A stretch of DNA of 64,000 nucleotides from Halichondria panicea (lineage: Eukaryota; Porifera; Demospongiae; Suberitida; Halichondriidae), in contig NC_087378.1 of the NCBI RefSeq assembly GCF_963675165.1, forward strand, positions 6,133,205-6,197,204, in the 5' to 3' direction. The notes under the pieces are model-generated. The model worked only from the letters and a program-made list of their open reading frames with translations, was not told the origin of the DNA and ran no database searches. The first letter of the stretch is position 1; each line of letters opens with the position of its first letter. Shown one piece after another: positions 58,681-64,000 of the stretch. The position numbers and the translations under genes were made by a program.

Positions 58681-61600
58681 TTATTCGGCTAGCGGCATGA
58701 ACCATGAGAGGATACATGAGAGTTTCTTGACAGGTAGGTGCTCTCTTCTTGTATTATGATCAGCTTGGTACTGCATGAGACACTGTAGGAAGAGGTGCTT
58801 GCAGAGTTGGTCTGAGACGGTGGGTACTAATCCCTCCATAGCCTCTGCAAACTCCGCCTCCAACATACCCTCCGGCTTGTTGGTCGGGACTTCCATCAAC
58901 TTACCCTCCAGCTGTGCACAGAATAATGATGCTCTATACACCATTTTATACTGCAATGTAGATCTACACAAGCTGCTTTTTGTTTATATGCTACAACTTC
59001 TGAAACTGTAGTACGCCAGCTCACAGACTACTTACCATTAGTACCAGTGGTTCCTTGTGTCTTAGCAGCAGCCGAACAAAGAACTCCATTATGAGCTGTT
59101 TGGAGATCTTGTTATTGCCGTGAGCAACAAAGTTCATAGCCAACTGCTCTACGTCCTCATCCTAACACAGAGTGAATAATTACATCCAGGAAAAACTATA
59201 CTTTAATAGAAAATTTCTATCACATGTATTGCGTGTAGCAAACTTCAGTAGATCAGGACCATGGCTTATGGGCCAAATGTCAGCAGGGCTGCATCCAGGA
59301 TTTTGGATCAGGGGGGGGGAATTGGGCAAATGAAAACTGTAGGGGGGTAAAGCCCCGCGGCATATGCTTCAGTGCACACCAAACTAGGGAGGTCCGGGGA
59401 CATGCTCCCCTGGAAGGAAAATTGGATATTTGAGGACCCTTAGATCAATTCTGGTGCAATTTCAGCTCACAAGTAATTATACACTAATGAATCTGCCAAA
59501 TCCTGGGGGGGGGGAGAATTACCCCTCGTCCCCCCCTCAATGCAGCCTTGCTGAGTCAGTACAGTGAACCTACTAATGAGACCACTGCATTCAAAGAGTA
59601 CCTCCTCATGACCACTCATGATCCTACTACGATTTCCACCAAACAGACCACATGCTATCATTTAGAGGCACATACGTAGGTGGGTGACACTGTACCACTA
59701 TAATTATGTGCTAACAGACGCACCTGTAGGAAAGGGTAGAGGATGGAAAAGAATGGAGACACCTCATGGACAGAGGAGGTGAGCAGGAGATTGATGTGAT
59801 TGGCCAATAAGAGAAAGTAGCGGAATGTACTTCCATCCACCTGACCGCACAACACAGAGCACAGCACACTCAATTCCTGTAGGTATTAGAGCCATAATCT
59901 TGAGACATAACAACTTTCCACTACAAACTATGTGCTATATAGCCCTATCGAGTACCTTTCTATTCATAAATAAATAATGGGCAGCTTTCTCTTCAATAAC
60001 TATATACTATTCACAAGTAGCGTACCGTGTAGTGCGAGTGGTGTTCTGAAAGAGCGGTGAGAAAATCAAACGTCACTTGAGAAGCTATGCTGTGAATGTG
60101 ATATCTCTCATTCAGGTACTGAAACAAGAGGTCCTGGGTGGATTAAAAACCATTTAGAAAGGTAAGATTACAAATGAGGATTCAATTTCAAAAGTAAACC
60201 TTCACTATTCACCACCTGGCACACAAGTGCTAGTTACAGTGAAACTTGTCTATTGTGGTCACCCTGTATAGTCACCATCAGATTCAGCATGTTAATGTTC
60301 CCTATAGCATGTGTTTCAACCTGTGATATCAGGCCAACCTCTTTAGTATACAGCCTGTGTTGCCTGCCCAAGGGTGACAGCTATAAGTACTTATACCACA
60401 CTTACGTCACCACTAATTGGTCAACAGCTGTAGGATATATAGAATATTAGCATACAGCCTCAGGCGTGCACAGTTTTTCAAGTTGTTTTTTAGTTTTTTC
60501 ATTTGTTCAAGAAAGTAAGCAAAGAGAAAAGAGCCATGCTTGACGGTACTAAGACTCAAAGTGACGGCAGAAACACGGAAGGTGCTCTCCAACAAGATGG
60601 CTAAGCCTCCATGGGTCCATGGGCGTGGTTTAGATACATTTTATCCAAGAAGAGCTTGCAACTCCAGTAAGGGACGTCGAATGGTCAACACTTGGACCAA
60701 AGAAGCTCTTGAGCATCTGTAGGAGTCGACGTGTTGCTCAACTAGCTCTTTAATGGCTGCAAAATCCGGCATAGTCTTGTTCTTTTTTGCAGTCTGCATC
60801 GTAGATTGAATTGTTGCTAGGGGGAGGTCCTTTTATAGTACTGCAGTCACATGGTATAAGTCAGATATACCACATCTACTCGGAGGATATACACCCCATA
60901 TATCCTCTGCTACCGTGGTTACTCTGAGGTAGAGTCAAGGGGTATATGTGGCCACGGTAGCAGAGGATATATAGGTGCATATCCTCCTCTTAGGTGTGGT
61001 ATATCCTATACATGTAGATTGCACACTATGCTCATACCATCACTATGACACAGAACCACAATACACTGAAAGACTCACCAAAAGACTGCTTGGGTCCTGA
61101 TCCTCTCCAGAGGCAGCACGACCATCTTGGTTAAAGAGCTCTCCATAAAACTGCTCAATCAAACTTAATACTGCTTCCTGTAGCAAATGTAATTGTGAGT
61201 GTCAGAGATGCCGTATTCGTTTTCTCAGAATTTGGCAACCACTTAGTGCTCAATTACACAACATTCCAATAATGAAAATCAGCTTTGCCCATTTTTGGAA
61301 CGACAATTACCAAAACAATCTAACACTTTAGAGAGTTCCCCAGCAGTACCACATAAACTGGGGCTTGTGATAAGATTCACTAGATAATACTGCTTGTATT
61401 GTTCTGCAAGTGTAAGACTTAGGATATAGGACTCAAGAGTCAATTAGATCAGACTTTAACTGACTATACATAAAGCTATGGCTACTCTTGGAGAAGGTGA
61501 GGGGCTGAGTGTGGCTACAGAAGCATAGTTATTATACGTAGCTGTTCACAGTAGTACATTACTCTACATGTATACAATCATGGTTCCAACTACTGCCACT

Positions 61601-63900
61601 GCCACAGCCACACTATTAAAAATATGAACATGCACTGTTCTCTAAGGGCATAACAGAATTGCACATTAAAATTAATGATTATGCTTAGCTAATAATTATA
61701 AGCATAGCTCTGTTCCCAACTGTACAGATATCCCGTATGTTGAGAGCAGCATCAGTCAATTCGGCACGTCAACGCTGATCAGGAGCGGCTGGACTCCTGT
61801 GCGGGAGGAGCGATCTAAACCATCCCCTCCCTCCATTCTCAACATACCCATGGCCATACTTTCCTGTCTTCTATGCCCCATACTGGGGTTCCTGGCTGTA
61901 CTCTATTCAGTGGAGGTGAGCCTATTTTGCTATGAGCTAGCTATTGTAATAAAATTGAGTGCAAGTACGCTGTATAAACATGCATAGCAAATTCCATACA
62001 GTAGAAGAATTCATCTCTATGTCAGTACATGTCAGTACATGTTACCAATAATTATTACTAACCTACCTGTACAATTCTACGTAGCTACTACAGTACAAAA
62101 CAGTGGATACGTGTATGTGAAGTGTGGGGGGGATCAGGTTTTGCATACCTGGGTAACTTGCATAGCATGCACACACACATACACCTGTGTCATTGTAGGG
62201 CTATAGTATGACATGAAACAATTCAAACTTGGGTACTTTTAGACTAATGGATACACAATGAACAGCAATGCACACATTGACAGTTTGTTGTAGTACGCAC
62301 AACTTTATAGCAAGCTAGTTGGTGTTTTGATTGTGAAAGGTATGACCAACTTCATTACAAGTGCTAAGTTGTGCCCCCCTCCCCTCAGGCTCGAGTGAAA
62401 TACAACCAAGGCCGATTCCTAGAGTCTGAGGCACTGTGCACACGAGCAAGAGGCACTGCTATCTACTCTATGGCTATTGGAGTGGGGCTGCTGGTCATCA
62501 TGGGACTGCTGCTAGGACTAGGGGCGAGATTCAACTGGTACTAGCTGCAATGGACCCACATCAATCATTCACATGCAGCCACTCACACTCACATCGTTTT
62601 TAGCATTGAACACACTAGCATTTTGTTATTAAACACACTAGCATTTTTGAAGCATAACTATGCATTCAGTACAAAAGGACATAATTATGCATACAAGCAG
62701 ATGCTGGTCACAGTACTTATCTATTGTGTAATAGATGCTATTTTTGCAAGGGCTCATTTAGCAATGGACCAAGCTAGTGTTTATACATGTACTATGTACG
62801 TGCTAACGACTCACTGATGTGAGGTGTCTTGGTACGATACTAACAAAGTGTGGGTACTTGGCTCTGAACAGGCCCCACAGTTTGGTCAAATCCGGTGCCT
62901 AAAGAAATTAAAGAGAGTTTGTAAGAGATTGTAAACAAAGAGGGCAATAGACAATACAGTGTGTACATAGCTGGCAAGGAAGGAAGAGCGCTTGTGGTAA
63001 CTGCAAACATGCATGTGGTACCACTGCTACCAAAGTACATGCCAGTTCAATTGCTACATCCTGGTGCTAATTTAGAAGTAATTAAGGGCTCTAAAAACAA
63101 TAATTATTGCCTGTTGTTATAACATGTTAGGTATATGTACTGCAAATATTCACTATTGCATTCCTGACCCATTTCCCGACCCATTGTGACACTACAACCC
63201 TTCATAGCTTACTTCCATATAGCGGGTATTTTCGGGGGGAAAATAGTTTGTGGTTGAATCCCTGAATATTTGCACCACAAAAAATGTTTCCCAAAATAAA
63301 TATGTATCCCACGAACTGACTAAATATTGTTCAACCACGAATGCCCTGGAAATTACCCACTAAACTAAGCAGTACTGCTATTTTCCTTCAGTAGATCTCT
63401 TACTAGTGGGTCTCTATCAGACGGCTCCTCCTTGGATTGGGGTGGTGGTTGCGTGACAGTAGTCGTGTGCTCAGGAACAGTTAATGACGGACGACTGATT
63501 CTCAGATGAGTGGAGTTGACAGGAAGTTGAATTATCATGTCTCCTCGAATCGCTTTATGTGGGCAGACAACTGTCTGTGTGTAAAATGTACATAATTATG
63601 TGAGAAAACTGGCAAGATCTGTACAGAAAAACATTTTTGGATCTACACACGTGTACCCAAATATCACAGGCCTGAATTCAGGCAATTGTTTAGTAACACG
63701 TAAGTCAATTGATAACGATGTTGATAATCATGGGCTCTCATGATCAATGCAATTAAGTTCTAATTAAGTCATCCACAGTTCTATGAATGCTCAGCCCACC
63801 AAATAACTAACTAATGGTGTACCTGGTGTCCACAGCTGTCACAGAGCTGGGCCTCTTTCAGAGAGTAGTAACTGCCACCGCCATCACTAGAGGAGTGCAC
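58681..63900 (-). CDS. Unrecognised helical protein, 5' end beyond window
   Basis: Exons 63,823-63,900, 63,404-63,574, 62,845-62,898, 61,079-61,177, 60,026-60,118, 59,724-59,876, 59,036-59,161 and 58,681-58,911 are all phase 0 and join without stops to TAA at 58,681 (about 334 residues in the window). The N-terminal part has a CDSCGHQTVVCPHK cluster that could bind zinc. The rest is Leu-rich and helical (EAVLSLIEQFYGEL, LLANHINLLLTSS, QLIMEFFVRLLLRHKEPLVL), like an armadillo/HEAT-type scaffold. If the GTAAGA donor at 63,403 is skipped, the frame ends soon after at STA. I do not recognise the family. Confidence 0.6.
59281..59555. mobile_element. Inverted-repeat element with poly-G ends
   Basis: CAGCAGGGCTGCATCCAGGATTTTGG at the left pairs with ...CAATGCAGCCTTGCTG at the right, and both arms carry runs of G or C (GGGGGGGGG at 59,311 and CCCCCCC near 59,533). 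It lies in an intron of the 58,681-63,900 gene. Target duplication not identified. Confidence 0.6.
60862..61009. repeat. Hairpin of about 148 bp in an intron
   Basis: GATATACCACATCTACTCGG and CCTCTGCTACCGTGG on the left pair with CCACGGTAGCAGAGG and GTGTGGTATATC on the right, leaving a loop of about 35 bp. It looks like a palindromic MITE; no clear target duplication. Confidence 0.75.
61478..62544 (+). CDS. CD225/dispanin-family membrane protein
   Basis: Exons 61,478-61,496, 61,728-61,915 and 62,389-62,544 join in phase to 120 residues. There are two hydrophobic helices: the first (PMAILSCLLCPILGFLAVLY) runs into SVEARVKYNQG, and the second follows an Ala/Arg-rich loop (ALCTRARGTAIYSMAIGVG). 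The helix-YSV-x-R...G...A pattern is the CD225 domain of dispanins, which include IFITM, PRRT and SYNDIG proteins involved in membrane fusion and vesicle traffic. The 60-residue N-terminus is hydrophilic and polar, as in dispanins. The 19-nt first exon was placed by ATG, donor and phase. The gene lies inside the intron 61,178-62,844 of the opposite-strand gene. Confidence 0.83.
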
Positions 63901-64000
63901 CTACACAGTCACACAAGTACATACACTGTAACACAGGATAGAAAAGCAACAGAATAGGGATGTAGTGTCATCACTGATAGCACTAGATAGCAGTCAACAC

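Overview
The window is animal nuclear DNA and most likely comes from a demosponge. This is inferred from small, intron-dense metazoan genes, an NK-type homeobox gene, Ig/split-kinase receptor tyrosine kinases (RTKs), a CD225 protein, and a dense load of short non-autonomous DNA transposons. No ribosomal or mitochondrial marker is present, so the species cannot be named. Gene models were built by hand from splice signals, reading phase and family motifs.

Layout. (1) Positions 1-25.7 kb hold a recent tandem segmental duplication. Copy A (about 600-10,910) and copy B (about 16,085-25,690) each carry the 3' part of an unrecognised plus-strand gene, a convergent minus-strand RTK gene, and a small two-exon minus-strand gene for a predicted secreted protein. 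The copies have diverged: in A the helix-C Glu of the kinase is Val; in B the plus-strand gene is truncated and frameshifted. Each copy has its own transposon insertions. (2) Between the copies (10.9-16.1 kb) are nested mobile elements: long GC-rich palindromes, terminal-inverted-repeat elements with 9-bp target duplications, and a decayed, intron-containing Ginger/GIN1-like integrase gene. (3) 26.0-37.5 kb: INPP5A (type I inositol polyphosphate 5-phosphatase), 18 coding exons on +, with minisatellite, TTAA-flanked and CA-repeat sequences in its introns. (4) 38.5-40.5 kb: an NK6-like (NK5/6/7 group) homeobox gene, followed by an unrecognised 176-residue coiled-coil protein gene (40.8-42.2 kb). 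(5) 42.7-44.1 kb: SLBP on -, head-to-head with MMS19 on + (44.4-52.1 kb), with 234 bp between the start codons. (6) 52.2-54.0 kb: a 1.8-kb fold-back element packed with ATGCAAAT octamers. (7) 55.0-57.9 kb: an ALMS-motif (centrosomal) protein gene on -. (8) 58.2-63.9 kb: a multi-exon minus-strand gene that continues past the window edge, with a CD225/dispanin gene nested on the opposite strand in one of its introns.

Functional picture. The genes are not an operon. They cover housekeeping and signalling roles: inositol phosphate turnover (INPP5A), histone mRNA processing (SLBP), cytosolic Fe-S protein assembly (MMS19), transcription (NK homeobox), centrosome/cilium (ALMS motif) and receptor signalling (duplicated RTKs). 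The most notable signals are the duplicated RTK plus small-secreted-protein module with a divergent kinase core, and a set of transposons united by TAG...CTA-like ends and 9-bp target duplications, one of which is an octamer-rich fold-back.
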